A DNA stretch of 64,000 nt, taken from assembly GCF_905171765.1 (NCBI RefSeq), contig NC_053392.1, positions 38,386,956-38,450,955 of the forward strand, read 5' to 3'. The notes under the pieces were generated by a model. That model worked only from the letters and a program-made list of their open reading frames with translations, was not told the DNA's origin and did no database searches. A program made the translations under genes and the position numbers. Below, piece by piece: positions 51,880 through 63,645 of the stretch; position 1 is the first letter of the stretch, and every line of letters starts with the position of its first letter. The stretch comes from Bufo bufo. Lineage: Eukaryota > Chordata > Amphibia > Anura > Bufonidae.

Positions 51880-53776
51880 CAGGGCCAGCGTCATAACCTG
51901 GCATCCCCGGGCAAGTGCCGGGGCCCAATGCTCCTGGGGGGCCCACTGAGCTGCTATGAGCACTTCCATCAATACAGATGGAAGCTCTCACTGCTGTCAT
52001 TTCACTTACGCAGTACCCCTTTGGTGGGCCCTCTGAGTCACATGGGTCCGGCTGCTGCAGAGACTCAGGACACGCCCCTTCTACACAGGACATGCTGCCT
52101 TAGGAGAGAGACCGCAGGGCTGGAGCAGAAGTGTGAAGACAGTCTGTGAGTGAGTCTGCACTGTGACTGTCTCTTCTCTGTGGGACAGAAGGAAGGGGGA
52201 CTCTTCTATCTGCTGCTTCATTCTATTTAGTTGTTTTACTGTTTCATTAAGCAGTGTCTGCGGTGTTATCACTATATGGCGGTGGTATCCAATAACTGCA
52301 TGGCCATAACTGTATCCCTTTCCCTGCCCACACCACTTTTTTTAGACCTGGCACGAGCAAGAAAATATGCAGATTGCGGTGCTAAGGACCTTTGCGCCAC
52401 AATCTGTGTCAGAAATACGCCTAACATAGACCTATTTCTATATAATAAATGACCCCCTAATTGTATTATTTTTCGGGGGTAGGGCTAATATCTTTATATT
52501 ATATAGATTCTAGTGTATTATATTGTGCCCTGTATTTCCCAGTAGATAATGATCCTTGGGAAACACAGTCCTCATCCCTGACCACCAGGACCAGTTAGCG
52601 CTCTGTCAGTACATGGCGGCCTCCCCTCACCGCCACGCTGCTCCGCTGTGTACTGGGGCTTATTCTGACACTAGGGCTGGGTTCACATCACATTTGTGCC
52701 ATTTGTTTAATGCATAACAAAAATGTATGCGTTAACAGATGCCTCAGGCTGATGCCGTACAGTGGCGTCCGTTCACCATACAGTTCCATAGAAGAAAAAA
52801 ACATATACGTTAACGTATGCATTTTTTACTTGACTCTGCAGGATACAAAAACATGGAGTGCTGCACATTTCTATACATCAAACCGATAGGAAAAACGTGA
52901 TGTGAACACACTGGAGGGGGGGGGGGGGGGGGTACTAAAATTTGCTGTGGGGCCCAGTCAGTTCTAGCTACATCACTGCACATCTCCTTCTCTCCTCCAG
53001 GCGCGGCCCAGCGGTGACGTCATGACGTATGTCTCACTGCTGCAGCGGGCCGGAGGAGAGAAGGAGCGCAGGGAGCTACGGTTAGTGAATGACAGGACCG
53101 CCGGCTCCCCTGCGCTACAGCAATGATAGGTATGTGAGGGGGCCACTGGGGGGTCATTCATTACACTGTGAGGGCCCCTTACACAGTATAATGACTCCCA
53201 GTGCCCCCCATTTAGTATAATGATCCCTATTGACCCTCCATTTAGTATAATGACCACCAGAGCCCCCATTCAATATAATGAACCCGAGTGCCCCCTCCAT
53301 ACAGTATAACCCCCAGTGTGGGAGCGACTGGGGGTCATTATTCTGAATGGAGGGCCACTGTGGGGTCATTATACTGTGAGGGCCCTTTACATAGTATAAT
53401 GACCCCCAGTGTCCCCCATTTAGTATAATGATCCCCAATGACCCTCCATTCAGTATAATGACCCCCAGAGCCCCCTCCATACAGTATTCCCCCAGTGTGG
53501 GGGCTACTGGGGGTCATTATTCTGAATGGGAGCGACTGGGGGTTATTATTCTGAATGCAGGGCCACTGGGGGTCATTATACAGTGGGGGGAGGGAAATTG
53601 GGGGTTCATTATACTGTGTGAAGGGCCACTAATGGTCATTATACTGTATAGGGGCCACTGGGGGTCATTATACCGTGTGGGAGCCACAGGGGGACATGTA
53701 AATGTAAAAGAATGCCTCATGGGGGCCCACTGGGATTTATCGCCCAAGGGCCCACATGAACCTGGAGCCGGCCCTG
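51880..53776. mobile_element. hAT-like element with CAGGGCC ends
   Basis: CAGGGCCAGCGTCATAACCT (51880) and the inverted CAGGGCCGGCTCCAGGTTC (53776), with CATAGAAA (51872-51879) / CACAGAAA (53777-53784) as 8-bp duplication. No transposase. Interior: 52272-52566 is an inverted copy of 16905-17192; 52674-52905 is a small 'ggttcacatcaca' foldback; a run of G lies at 52917-52932; and 53150-53690 holds degenerate repeats of 'ccactgggggtcattatac' in both orientations. Confidence 0.78.
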
Positions 53777-53784
53777 CACAGAAA

Positions 53785-54376
53785 GACATATGATTTTTCT
53801 TTAATAGCATATACTATAATAAATAATATGTCATTAACCCTTAGGATACCAGCGCTGTACATGTATGTTGCTGGAAACACGGTCACAAATCCCAGCGCCG
53901 TACAGGTACAGCGCTCTGATCGTGCGGCCACAGGAGCTACTCCCTCCCTATCAGCTGCAGGGGTCCGGCAGTCACTGACAATTGGACCCCTGCTGTATGC
54001 ACCGGCATTGGTGAAAACAATGATGCCGATTCATTAACCCTTGCACTGCCGCAGTCAGCACTGACCGCTGCATGTGTGGTATCCTGCCGGGTGCAGGGGT
54101 GTCCATCGGGTCCCCGTGGTGCTGTCACGTCAGCCTGCTGTCTAGCCCTGTCAGTCAATGGGGGGAGGGGGAGGTGGGGTGCAGAGCACAGGGGTTGTTA
54201 CAGAGCATTGCTCAGAATATTCAGCCCCGCCTCTGAGTGCTCGAATTGTTTATTTGCATATGAATAAAAACTGAGATATCTCTGCAGCTATTTATCATAC
54301 ATAATCAGCATAATGATCCCTACTAGGCAGTATGTATGGTCTAATAGGGTTCATTCTGGTGACAGAGCCTCTTTAA
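53785..54376. other. Spacer left of the piggyBac
   Basis: Non-coding. It contains 'ttaacccttaggatacc' (53836), an end-like sequence of a TTAA-type MITE without a recognisable partner. It closes with the TTAA target of the piggyBac (54373-54376). Confidence 0.4.
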
Positions 54377-55325
54377 CCTCTTACGGACACAGGGCGTACA
54401 GGTATGCCCTATGTATTTCCGATCACCTCTGCGCGGCCGGCGGTGATCGGAAGGGTGTGCCTGCTGAAATCATTCGGAAGGCACCCTGTGACAATGCTGA
54501 GGGGGGTCCTGTGACCCCCCTGTATCGGCAATCGCTGCTAACCGCAGGTAAATTCAGACGTGCGGTTTGCAGCATTTCCGGGTTATTCGGGTCTCTGGTG
54601 ACCCTATGACCCAGAATAGGAGGGTGATTGGTGGTGTAATATAAACCACCAATCACCCTCAGTAGATCCTGTGAGGTGGCGGTGACGGAGGGTGAGGGTG
54701 AAGATCACCTGTGATTGGCTGGAGGGACTGACCTGGAGATAATGTCCTGGAGCTATGCTCTCCCCGCCCACAGACTTCTGTGTAAGCAAGGAGAGAGGAG
54801 CCCTGTGTCGGTCCGTCTGCATCCCACACAATCCACCGCCATCCGTGGCCCCTTAGACCCCATAAAGTGCCATTTGGCATATAAATATTTAGGGAGAGCT
54901 TTAGGTTAGGCAGGGATAGTGGAAAAAAAAAAGTTTTTTTTGTGTGCAGCACCCGGATCTGAGGGTGTCTGGGGTCCACAGCACCCTGTGTGCCCCCCGT
55001 CCCCCCAGGGGTGCTGCAGCTGCCCCCCACCCTTATATATTTTGGGGCGCAAGCCCATTTTATTTCTTTTTGTTGGTGCGCTGACTGTGGCCGGCACTCT
55101 TAGCCGTAAAAGAGCGCCCGGCCACTGTTAGCGCATCGCCCACCCCACCGCTAATCAGCTTGGTACCGCTGATCAGCGAGTTTTTGGGGTGTGAGCAATT
55201 TTTCGGGGATTCTATTAGCTTATGGTGGGTTAGGGTAGGATATATTTAAAAACACACCGTCCCCCCCACACACACACACTAAATAAAGTTTTACACACAC
55301 ACGCACTCCCCTTTAGCGTTCTAAG

Positions 55326-57122
55326 ATGGCCCGACAGATGTTCTCGGCCGAGGAGGCATACGCCCAGCTGCTCTCCGACCCCGAGAGCCCCAGTGAGGAC
55401 GAGGATGAGCCCACTTTCCTGTTGTCATCCTCGTTCTCCTCATCATCTAGTGATGATGATGAGCCCCCAAGGCGGCAGAGACGCCGCCAGGCGGAGTCAG
55501 GAGCCCCCATGCCAGGTACCCTGTGGCCCACACTAGTATGAGCAGCCCTGTGGCTCGTACTAGTTTTCTGGCCCACCAGGCAAGTTCACCTGAGCCCCCT
55601 ACCGGTGAACTTGTCTGGAGTACCCCAGAGGATTTTGAGGCCGTGATTCGTGACTTTCTTGGCCAACCAGGAATCCAGATTCCCACAGTGGGCTTCACTG
55701 AATATGACTTTTTTAGTTTTCTTTTCAGTGACCACTTTGTGAATCTGATGGTGGAGCAAACGAACTTGTTCGCCCAACAGTTTTTTGCTCAACACCCGGG
55801 CTCCTTTTTGTCTATGTCCATTGGCTGGATTCCGGTCAGTGCAGCTGAGATGAGGAAGTTTTGGGGCCTCGTGCTGCACATCGGCCTAGTCAGAAATCCC
55901 AGTGTCAGGGAGTACTGGAGTGGGGACGTCCTCTACCAGACCCCACTTTACAGTATGGCCATGACACATTGCCATTTTGAGGCCATCCGGAAATGCCTGC
56001 ATTATGCAGATAATTCAGCATGTCCCCCCCAAGGTGATCCTGCCTGTGACCGCCTGTACGGTCATCGATCACTTCTGGGCCCAATTTTTGGAGGCCTATG
56101 TACCTGAAAGGGAGGTCGCTGTTGACGAGTCTCTCATTGCTTTCAATTGGAGACTCAGTTTCCGCCAGTACATTATCACTAAGCGTGCGGGGTATGGCGT
56201 GAAGCTGTAAAAACTTTGTGAGAGTACCTCAGGGTACACTTACAAGTTTCGTGTGTACGTGGGGTGATATTCCCGTATAGAACCCCCAGAATGTCCCCCC
56301 ACTCTGGGTGTTAGCGTGAAACTTGTGTGGGACCTTATGTACCCACTGCTAGATAAGGGTTACCACCTGTACGTGGATAACTTTTATACTAGTATCCCCT
56401 TGTTCCAGTCCCTTGCCGCCATTTCCACTTCCGCTTGTGTGACCGTGCAGAAAAATCAACGCGGCCTCCCTACCCACCCCCTCCAGGTACCTATCCCCAG
56501 GGGTGAGACCTGTGCCCTTACAAGTGGAAACCTGTTGCTGGTCAGATATAAGGACAAGAGGGATGTCCTTGTACTGTCCACAATTCACGGTAACGGCATC
56601 ACCCCTGTCCCTGTGTGAGGTACCGCGGCTCCAGTCCTCAAGCCCGATTGTATCGTGGACTAAAATCGGTATATGGGAGGTATTGATCTTTCTGATCAAG
56701 TACTCAAGACATATACCGCCATGTGCAAAACCCGTGGATGGTACAAAGAAGTTGTGGTCTACTTGGTGCAGGTTGCCTTGTACAACTCTTTTGCGCTGCC
56801 CTGGAGAGCTGGCAACACAGGGAAATTCCTGCAGTTCTATGAGGCAGTCCTCAAGACCCTGATCTTTTCTGACCGGGAAAGAGAAGGCCGGAGTACCTCG
56901 GGAACTGGAGGCGCCCGGATCGTCCCTGGCCAACACTTTCCAGGTATGGTTCCCCATATTGGAAAGAAGGGACGGTCCCAAAAAAAAGTGCAGAGTGTGT
57001 GACAGGAAGTGGAAACGGAAGGACACCACTACTCAGTGTGATACATGCCCCGATCATCCGGGCCTCTGCATTGATGGTTGCTTCAGGGAGTACCACACTT
57101 CCATGGAGTTCTTAATTTTATA
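55326..57122 (+). pseudogene. piggyBac transposase, several frameshifts
   Basis: Starts MARQMFSAEEAYAQLLSD with an acidic N-terminus (EDEDEP, SSSSSDDDEPPRRQRRR). The frame shifts near 55520 and the core goes on with VNLMVEQTNLFAQQFFAQHP, MRKFWGLVLHIGLVRNPSVR and YWSGDVLYQTPLYSMAM. The three catalytic Asp boxes are recognisable: VAVDESLI (about 56118-56141, 55977-56210 frame), LYVDNFYTS (about 56369) and GGIDLSDQV (about 56674). The KLCESTSGYTYKFRV part (56206-56260) follows a TAA at 56208 and is out of frame. The Cys-rich C-terminal zinc finger (CDTCPDHPGLCIDGC, about 57040-57085) lies in another frame. Cut-and-paste at TTAA is the family role. Dead here. Confidence 0.92.
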
Positions 57123-57329
57123 ATCCCCTTCACCCATTTTAATTTATTTGTCCACAGTCTTCACAGGAATAGCTGCAAAGTGGAGGAGAAAATTCAAAAT
57201 CTCCTTTTTTTACACTAACATGTTCTTGTAGCCCCTTTTATTTCATATTTACAAGGGGTAATACGAGAAAAAGTGCCCCAAAATGTCTCCATAGTCAGAA
57301 AATACCTCATATGTATATGTAGAGTGATC

Positions 57330-57440
57330 TGCGAGTGAACTACACGGCTCAGAAGAGAAGGAGCGCCAATGGGATTTTTGACAACCAAAATCCCAATGGC
57401 GCTCCTTCTCTTCTGAGCCGTGTAGTTCGCCCGCAGAGCA
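57330..57440. repeat. Hairpin in the piggyBac 3' region
   Basis: 'ctacacggctcagaagagaa' plus 'ggagcgccaatgggattttt' is followed, after a four-base-scale loop, by its inverse 'aaaatcccaatggcgctcct' and 'cttctcttctgagccgtgta'. Arms of nearly 50 bases. One more half copy lies at 57775-57835. Confidence 0.85.
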
Positions 57441-58568
57441 CTTTACATCCACATATGGGGTATTTCCTTACTCGGGAGAAATGGAGCTACCAATTTTGGG
57501 GTGATTTTTCTCCTATTACCCCTTTTTTCAAATGAAAAATTTGGGGTAACACCAGCAATTTAGTGTAAAAAATCTAATTTTTCAGTTTGACGTCCAAATC
57601 ATTTAATACCTCCAACAACATTGCGCAAAACACCTGTGTGGTGTTATGTAACTTCAGTGGTCTAGTTTCCTAAATGGTGTGCCATGTGGAGGTTTATTGC
57701 TGTTCTGGCACCATGGGGGCTTCCTAAATGTGACATGCCCCCAAAAAACATTTTAGCAAAATTCTCTGTCCAAAATCCCAATGGCGCTCCTTCTCTTCTG
57801 AGCTGTGTAGTTCACCCGCAGATCACTCTACATCCACATATGAGGTATTTTCTGACTCGGGAGAAATTGTGCTACAAATTTTGTGCGTTTTCTCCTAGTA
57901 CCCCTTGTAAAAATGAAATAAAATTGGTTACAAGAACATTTTAATGTAAAAAAAGGAGATTTTGAATTTTCTCCTCCACTTTGCAGCTATTCCTGTGAAA
58001 CACTTAAATGGTTAACAAACTTTCTGAATGTAATTTAGAATACTTTGAGGTGTGCAGTTATCATAATAGGGTCATTTATGTGGGATATCTAACATAAAGA
58101 CCCTCAAATTCACTTCAAAACTGAACTGGTACCTGAAAAAATCATATTTTGAAAGTTTTATGAAAAATTTGAAAATTGCTGCTCAACTTTGAACCCCTCT
58201 AGCGTTTTAAAAAATTAAAAACATGTCAACTTTATGATGCCAACAAAAAGTAGACATATTGAATATGCGATTCAATATATCATTTATTTGGCATGTCCAT
58301 TTTTCTTACAATCAAAGAGTTTCAAAGTTAGAAAAATGCCAGATTTTCACATTTTTCATGAAATTTGTGAATTTTACACAAAGAAATGAGTTAAGTTTTG
58401 TAAAAAAATTAACACTAACATAAAGTAGAATATGTCACGAAAAAACTATCTCGGAATCAGAATGATAGGTAAAAGCATCCCAGAATTATTAATGCATAAA
58501 GTGACACTCACTGGTGAGATTTGCAAAAAATGGTCTGGTGAAAATGAGCCCTGTCCTTAAGGGGTTAA

Positions 58569-58677
58569 AGGCGTTGTCCCATTTCACTAAGTTGCTTTCT
58601 ATCTGATTAGTCCAATAATGGCCCCTTCCTATCCATATTCAAAAAGTTTGTTTCCCTTTATAGATCATTATCAGGGG
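58569..58677. mobile_element. TTAA MITE fragment
   Basis: 'aggcgttgtcccatttcac' directly after the piggyBac's TTAA resembles the AGGGGTTATCCCA end of the MITE at 1380. No right end found. It shares the TTAA with the piggyBac. Confidence 0.4.
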
Positions 58678-59291
58678 CAGGGCCGGGCCGACACAGAGGC
58701 TGGGGAGGCTCCAGCCTCAGGGCGCAGGCCAGCCCCCTAGCCTCTGGGCGGCAGGCAGGCCTCTGACCACGTCGCTGCTGCTGCCGCGCCTGCCAGGCTG
58801 CCGGCCGCGCTGGAGGACGGAGGGAGTAGTGAGCACTTGGCACTGACTTACGTGCTCCCTCCCCGCTCCGCCTCCTGGCTCTGCCGATCCGCTGCTCTGG
58901 TCTCTGCTCAGTCGCTTGCCTGACTGGCTGCGTACAGCGCGCACTTTGACCTGACGCGCTGTATGCAGTCAGGTCACATGTGCGCCCTCTGGAGACCAGG
59001 AGCAGCGCGGGCAGCAGCAGGCAGCAGCACAGCACTGTGTCACGACCCAGCCCAGGCCCCAGCAGGGATAGAGCGTGAGAGTCTGCCCTGAAGTGAAGTA
59101 AGATAGTTCTTAAATAAAGGTAATATTCTTTTCTGTCTGATCTGAGGTCTGATGGGGTTGGTACATTAAACTGTGCATATTTATGTGTGATTACAACAGT
59201 AAGTATTTAGTAAAGACTCCACAAGTTGGGGGGGGGGGGGCGCACTTGGGCAGCTCAGCCTCTGTTGGTGGTGGACCTTGTCCCAGCCCTG
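58678..59291. mobile_element. hAT-type MITE with CAGGGC ends
   Basis: CAGGGCCGGGCCGACACAGA and the inverted CAGGGCTGGGACAAGGTCCA, with a perfect 8-bp duplication ATCAGGGG (58670-58677, 59292-59299). 614 bp, GC-rich first half. Related ends are seen at 51880. The open frames in 58658-59035 are compositional. Confidence 0.88.
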
Positions 59292-59299
59292 ATCAGGGG

Positions 59300-59856
59300 T
59301 TATGACCATAGCAGCCATACCCCAGTGGTGGCCACGCTTGCGCGGTGTCTCTGTTACTCTTTTCTTGGCCCTGCTGGCCGGGACCACAGAAGCATGCATG
59401 TCATCTCCCAACTTGGCTGCCAGAGACAGCTCCTGGGCATGTACATGTTCGCCAAAGCAATGCAGAGCGCAAGCAGCTGTTGTAGATGCTGCTAATATAC
59501 TTGTTAGTTATTACCTGCATTAGTTGTGTGCTTTTTTCAGCATAAGTGCAAGAATAAATATACATATGCGGTATCACCGTAATTGTACTGACCTAGCGAA
59601 TGAAACAGCAAAATTTTTCCACCCAAGAAAAAAACTTATAAAACTGGTGGAATGGATTTTTTAATATAATTCCACCACATTTTTTTCCTGCTTTCCAACA
59701 AGTTTTATGAAACCATATATGGTAGCATTACAAAGTGCATCTTGTCCTGGTAAAAAAAAATCTCTCATACAGCTGGTTATGTGAATCAAAAATTTAAAAA
59801 GTTATGGCTTTTGGGTGGCTGAGATAAAAAATAAAATAACATTTTCCAGTCATTAT
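59300..59856. other. Spacer with short frames only
   Basis: 59300-59520 reads open in two frames on the plus strand and carries words such as 'ggtggccacgcttgcgcggt', but I see no known domain. The rest is AT-rich. Confidence 0.35.
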
Positions 59857-60339
59857 GGCCCCTTTCACATGAGCGAGTTTTCCGCGCAGGTGCAATGTGT
59901 GACGTGAGCGCATAGCACCCGCACTGAATCCTGACCCATTCATTTCAATGGGGCTGTGTACATGAGCGTTGTTTTTCACGCATCAGTTCTGAGTTGCGTG
60001 AAAATTGCAGCATGTTCTATAGTCTGCGATTTTCACTCAACGCTGGCCCCATAGAAGAGAATGGTGCTGCGTGAAAAACGCATTGCATCCGCAAGCAAGT
60101 GCGGGTGCGATGCCTTTTTCACTGATGGTTGCTAGGAGATGTTGTTTGTAAACCTTCCGTTTTTTATCACGCGCGTGAAAAACGCATCAAAACGCATTGC
60201 ACCCGCGCAGAAAAAACTGAACAACTGAACGCAATCGCAGACAAAACTGACTGAACTTGCTTGCAAAATAGTGCGAGTTTCATTGAACGCACCCTGAATG
60301 CATCCGGACCTAATCCGTCATGCTCATGTGAAAGGGGCC
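59857..60339. mobile_element. Harbinger-type palindromic MITE
   Basis: GGCCCCTTTCACATGAGCG and the inverted GGCCCCTTTCACATGAGC at the right. Adjacent triplets are TAT (left) and TAA (right). 483 bp of foldback sequence with 'cgtgaaaaacgcat' words in both orientations. Confidence 0.78.
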
Positions 60340-60763
60340 TAAAGGGTTAAAATTGCTCTCTATGTGATAAGTAAAAATGAAGGTTTGTTCCTGAATAGTC
60401 TTAATCTACAAATTATCATGATGTTCATGGACTGTATCAATAAAGCTATGAGAAAATACAAAAATTATTTTCTCATGCTTATACCTCTATAACTAACAAA
60501 AGCATATGTATTGTTATTTATCTTCAGAAAAAGACTCCTTTTTTTTAGGGTTTAATTCAATATGGACTCGTCTTTGGAGAATAGTATCCTTGCCGGTTTC
60601 GTTTATCCTTAAACATTTACCTTCGATCATTATTATGTAAGGTAAAATCATGTGTGGTTTAACCCCTTAATGATGTGTTTTTGTGGAGGTTTATAATGGG
60701 TTTTATTCTAGTCTGCTGCCTAGAATAAGCATTGCACTAGTCTCCCATGCAGTGGCTAGTGAA
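60340..60763. other. Spacer
   Basis: AT-rich sequence, no gene, no end repeats seen apart from the octamer CTAGTGAA at 60756-60763, which is the target of the next MITE. Confidence 0.4.
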
Positions 60764-61094
60764 CAGTAATGGCCAGTTTGGTGTGTTCGCCCGCCAACAC
60801 ATGCGAGCTGCCATCTTAACTCCCAAGTCCAGCGATGCACAGGTAAGTCCTTACCTGTGCCTGTGCGCGAGCCGGTCTGAAATTAAATGCGGTCACCGGG
60901 AGCAGGCAGTTCTGAGAATAGCCGCCGGTAGCCTTCGTTGGCCTGTCACTGCCTGCACCCGGAGACCGCATTTAATTTCAGACCGGCTCGCGCACAGGCA
61001 CAGGTAAGGACTTACCTGTGCATCGCTGGACTTGGGAGTTAAGATGGCAGCTCGCATGTGTTGGCGGGCGAACACGGCAAACTGGCCATCACTG
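60764..61094. mobile_element. Palindromic hAT MITE
   Basis: CAGTAATGGCCAGTTTGG and the inverted CAGTGATGGCCAGTTTGC. Perfect octamer CTAGTGAA on both sides (60756-60763, 61095-61102). 331 bp. The arms share 'atgcgagctgccatcttaac' with the opposite strand. Same family as 44604-44857. Confidence 0.92.
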
Positions 61095-61102
61095 CTAGTG
61101 AA

Positions 61103-61724
61103 TGTTTGACTCACATAAGAGCAGGGCTCCTACTCTAACTTCTGCTTGTTTACTGCATTTGACCCTTCAATGTCTGAACTGACTTTTGCAACACTCTCAT
61201 ATTGACCCTGAGCTGTCTGCAATGACCTCTGTACAATTTACTAGATTGAACATACTCTGTCTGTCCTAACCCTAGCTCATCAACTGACTATGATTTTGCT
61301 TGATCCTTTAGTGTCTCTTTACCCATGTGGTTCAAGTGTCTCTGAACTTCGACTACTCCAATACACTATGTAGCAGCCTGGTGGTTTCCCAGCAACAGAG
61401 ACCAGATCCATGTACCGTATAAGGGTGAAAGGCTGAGGACCAGAGGGGCCACTTAGATAACACCCTTAGGGGTAGCCCTAAGCCAAATCTGTTCTATGGT
61501 ACATTAGGCCCACACTGGCTGAGTAATGAGGTTTTCCCACCACAAAAAGTGATGGTAGGATTTCATACTTTGTCAGCCAATCTCACAAAGGGTGGCAAAG
61601 TACATGAAAAATTGTGCTTTGGCAGCTTTATATTGAGCTCTTTGATCCCTTCATTCCTATTGGTATGGCCTCGCTTTCATTTATGTGAAAACACATTATG
61701 AATAAGGAAGCCTGAAACCCATCT
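61103..61724. promoter_or_regulatory. Region upstream of the spliced frame
   Basis: No coding signal and no clear TATA box. It precedes the ATG at 61725 and may hold the 5' UTR or promoter if that gene is real. Confidence 0.25.
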
Positions 61725-63456
61725 ATGAAATCACCTCAAATCCTTAATCATTTTAAAGGAGATAGTATTATAGAGGAACTTTTCGGCAAGGGCTTCACCC
61801 AAGTGGAAATCGTAAAAATACTTGAAACTGTTCATAAGATTTATCTTTCGTAAGTATTTCTAAATTATTACATATCATAGATGTTGGTCGCACGGACCAT
61901 TAAAGCCTAATTTTCTTGATATACTGTTTACTATCTTCACCTTTGCAATAATTTTCTAATTGTACAAAATGCTTTAACTAGAAAATGAAGTAACCGTAAA
62001 ACAGATCTGCATTAAAATTTTTGATTCTTTCGTAACAACAGTTTCTAGGCAGAAATATGCATCTCTATGTTAACAGATAACAAACCCAGTACTAACTAAC
62101 ACTGCACACATATGACAGCAAAAAAAAAAAAAATCTGTTAGTGTTCATGCACACGACCGTATGTAATTTTCGGTCTGCAAAAAACAGATCAGCAAAAAGT
62201 GACATACATGTGCATTCAGTATTTCGCGGAACGGAACATCTGGCCACTAATATAAGAGTCCTATCCTATCCTTGTTCGTAATGTGGACAATAATAGGACA
62301 TGTTCTACTTTTTTGTAGAATGGAAATACAGACATACAGAAACAGAATGCACACGGTATACCTTCTGTTTTTTTTTGCAGATACACTGATATGAATGGTT
62401 CCGTTTACACTCCACAAAAAAAATGGAACGAACAAGGAAAGAAAATATTTTCAAGTGCATGAGCCATTAAGAACACAAAAAATGTCATTTTTTAACAGAC
62501 ATTTTTTCCAATGCTGGCTTTATGAGAAAAGGATGCTAAAAATGGTCCTATTCACTGGTATTGGGGCAACCAATCTGTGAAAACGGACATGGGAGATTTT
62601 GTAGCAAAAAAAATTGAAAATTAAAATGTGCAATTCAGTGGAATGGAAATTGTACGAATCCATGTGCTTTAATGCTAGGAAGCTGCTGGCTAAAGCAGGT
62701 GTGTATGTGAAGAGAGGGAAGGCAGTTTTGGCCTCAGAGAACTGTCAGAGAAGCATGTTGAGAAGATCCTCATAATGTAGGCATCAAAACAGCCATCACT
62801 AAGGGAAAAACTCAAGAAGAATACTTATATGTGAATAATCTAAAGATTGCTCCATGCATAATGCAGCAGTAACATATGGTTAAATTTAATTATTTTTCAT
62901 TTAAAAACATAAGTTACTATTTAAGATTTTAAAATGTATTTTATCTGATTAAAGAACACATAGGATGAATGTAAAATACGACTATGTATATTTTCTTTGC
63001 TTCCGGCCAAGATTAAAATGCATAGATCTGCACTGAACTTTTAGATTTGTGAGCCCCATTGTGGACATTTGGATGCTAATGTCTGTAAAGCGCTGCAGAA
63101 TATAGTAGTGCTATATATAAGTTCACAAAATAAATCAATAAATCGAACTTTTAAATATAACACTATAAGAACTTTGACTGAGTTGATAACTTGATTACAT
63201 TTTGCTGTTTTCTGTCTTCTCAAATCCACTTCATTCAGATCAGTCTGTTAAGAATATAAAATCATTAGAAATATTTTTGCTCTAATTGCTTATAGATCAA
63301 TCTAATTTGATTATTATCAGTGCATCTGTTTCAATAATCTACAGATACATTTCTTATTCTTTTAGACAATGCCATTTAAGAAGAATACTTCAGAAACTGG
63401 GCTTAAAGAGAAGAAGTGATGACAGACCAATATCAGCGATTTTCAATGCTGTAAAG
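61725..63456 (+). CDS. Two exons of an integrase/transposase-like gene (partial)
   Basis: Exon 1, 61725-61849, starts MKSPQILNHFKGDSIIEELF and reads GKGFTQVEIVKILETVHKIY. It ends at a strong donor (C|GTAAGTATTTC). Exon 2, 63366-63456, follows an acceptor with a good pyrimidine tract (TTCTTATTCTTTTAG) and ends at AAG|GTAC. The phases fit (2+1): the junction codon is Ser, then QCHLRRILQKLGLKRRSDDR. The joined reading looks like the two-helix N-terminal DNA-binding part of integrase-core proteins found in fish and frogs ('...EI...L......S.R.LRRIL...GL.RR'), probably derived from an IS3EU-like transposon. The catalytic part would lie in later exons outside the window. The 1.5-kb intron holds a MITE. 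Alternatives: chance splicing signals around an old transposon relic. Confidence 0.5.
62141..62466. mobile_element. Harbinger-type MITE in the intron
   Basis: TTA on both sides (62138-62140, 62467-62469). Begins GTGTTCATGCACACGACCGT and ends GTGCATGAGCCA. 326 bp; diverged sibling of 12457-12784. It lies within the intron of the spliced frame and would be removed from the message. Confidence 0.8.
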
Positions 63457-63494
63457 GTACAATTTTAAGCTGTTAGTGAAAAGTGAAACAAATT

Positions 63495-63645
63495 GCAGTA
63501 TAAAAAAGGCTCAGGCTTGAGCCGAAACTAGTCACTGATGATGCTATTATGCCTTGAATAAACGTCTCTTCATATCATCAAGAAATTGAGTGCCGGTCCT
63601 TCTTCGATATATACTAGTGGGACGCCTTCCCTGGACCCGTGCACC
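63495..63645 (+). mobile_element. Penelope-like 3' relic with degraded hammerhead
   Basis: 'aaggctcaggcttgagccga' plus 'aac' forms a GGCTCA/TGAGCC stem followed by GAAAC, matching the second half of the ribozyme seen at 35382-35420. It is followed by 'ccttgaataaacgtctcttc' and 'gagtgccggtccttcttcg', which resembles the tail of the palindrome at 23781-23980 ('gagtgctgtcctttcttcg'). Confidence 0.5.

Larger units (their letters stand above)
54377..58564 (+). mobile_element. piggyBac element
   Basis: CCTCTTACGGACACAGGGC at the left, inverted CCCCTTAAGGACAGGGC at the right, TTAA at 54373-54376 and 58565-58568. 4188 bp. One decayed transposase (55326-57122) followed by a long AT-rich 3' region. 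That region carries an unusual hairpin repeat (57330-57440) with a further half copy at 57775-57835. TIR spacing and the gene place it in the piggyBac superfamily. Confidence 0.92.

Noticed and set aside
58658..59035. 125-codon Arg/Ala-rich minus-strand frame with a signal-peptide-like start
   Set aside because: It lies within a GC-rich MITE with exact target duplication; composition explains the open frame.
61190..61724. A distinct upstream exon of the spliced gene
   Set aside because: No open frame with matching phase and no convincing donor site seen.
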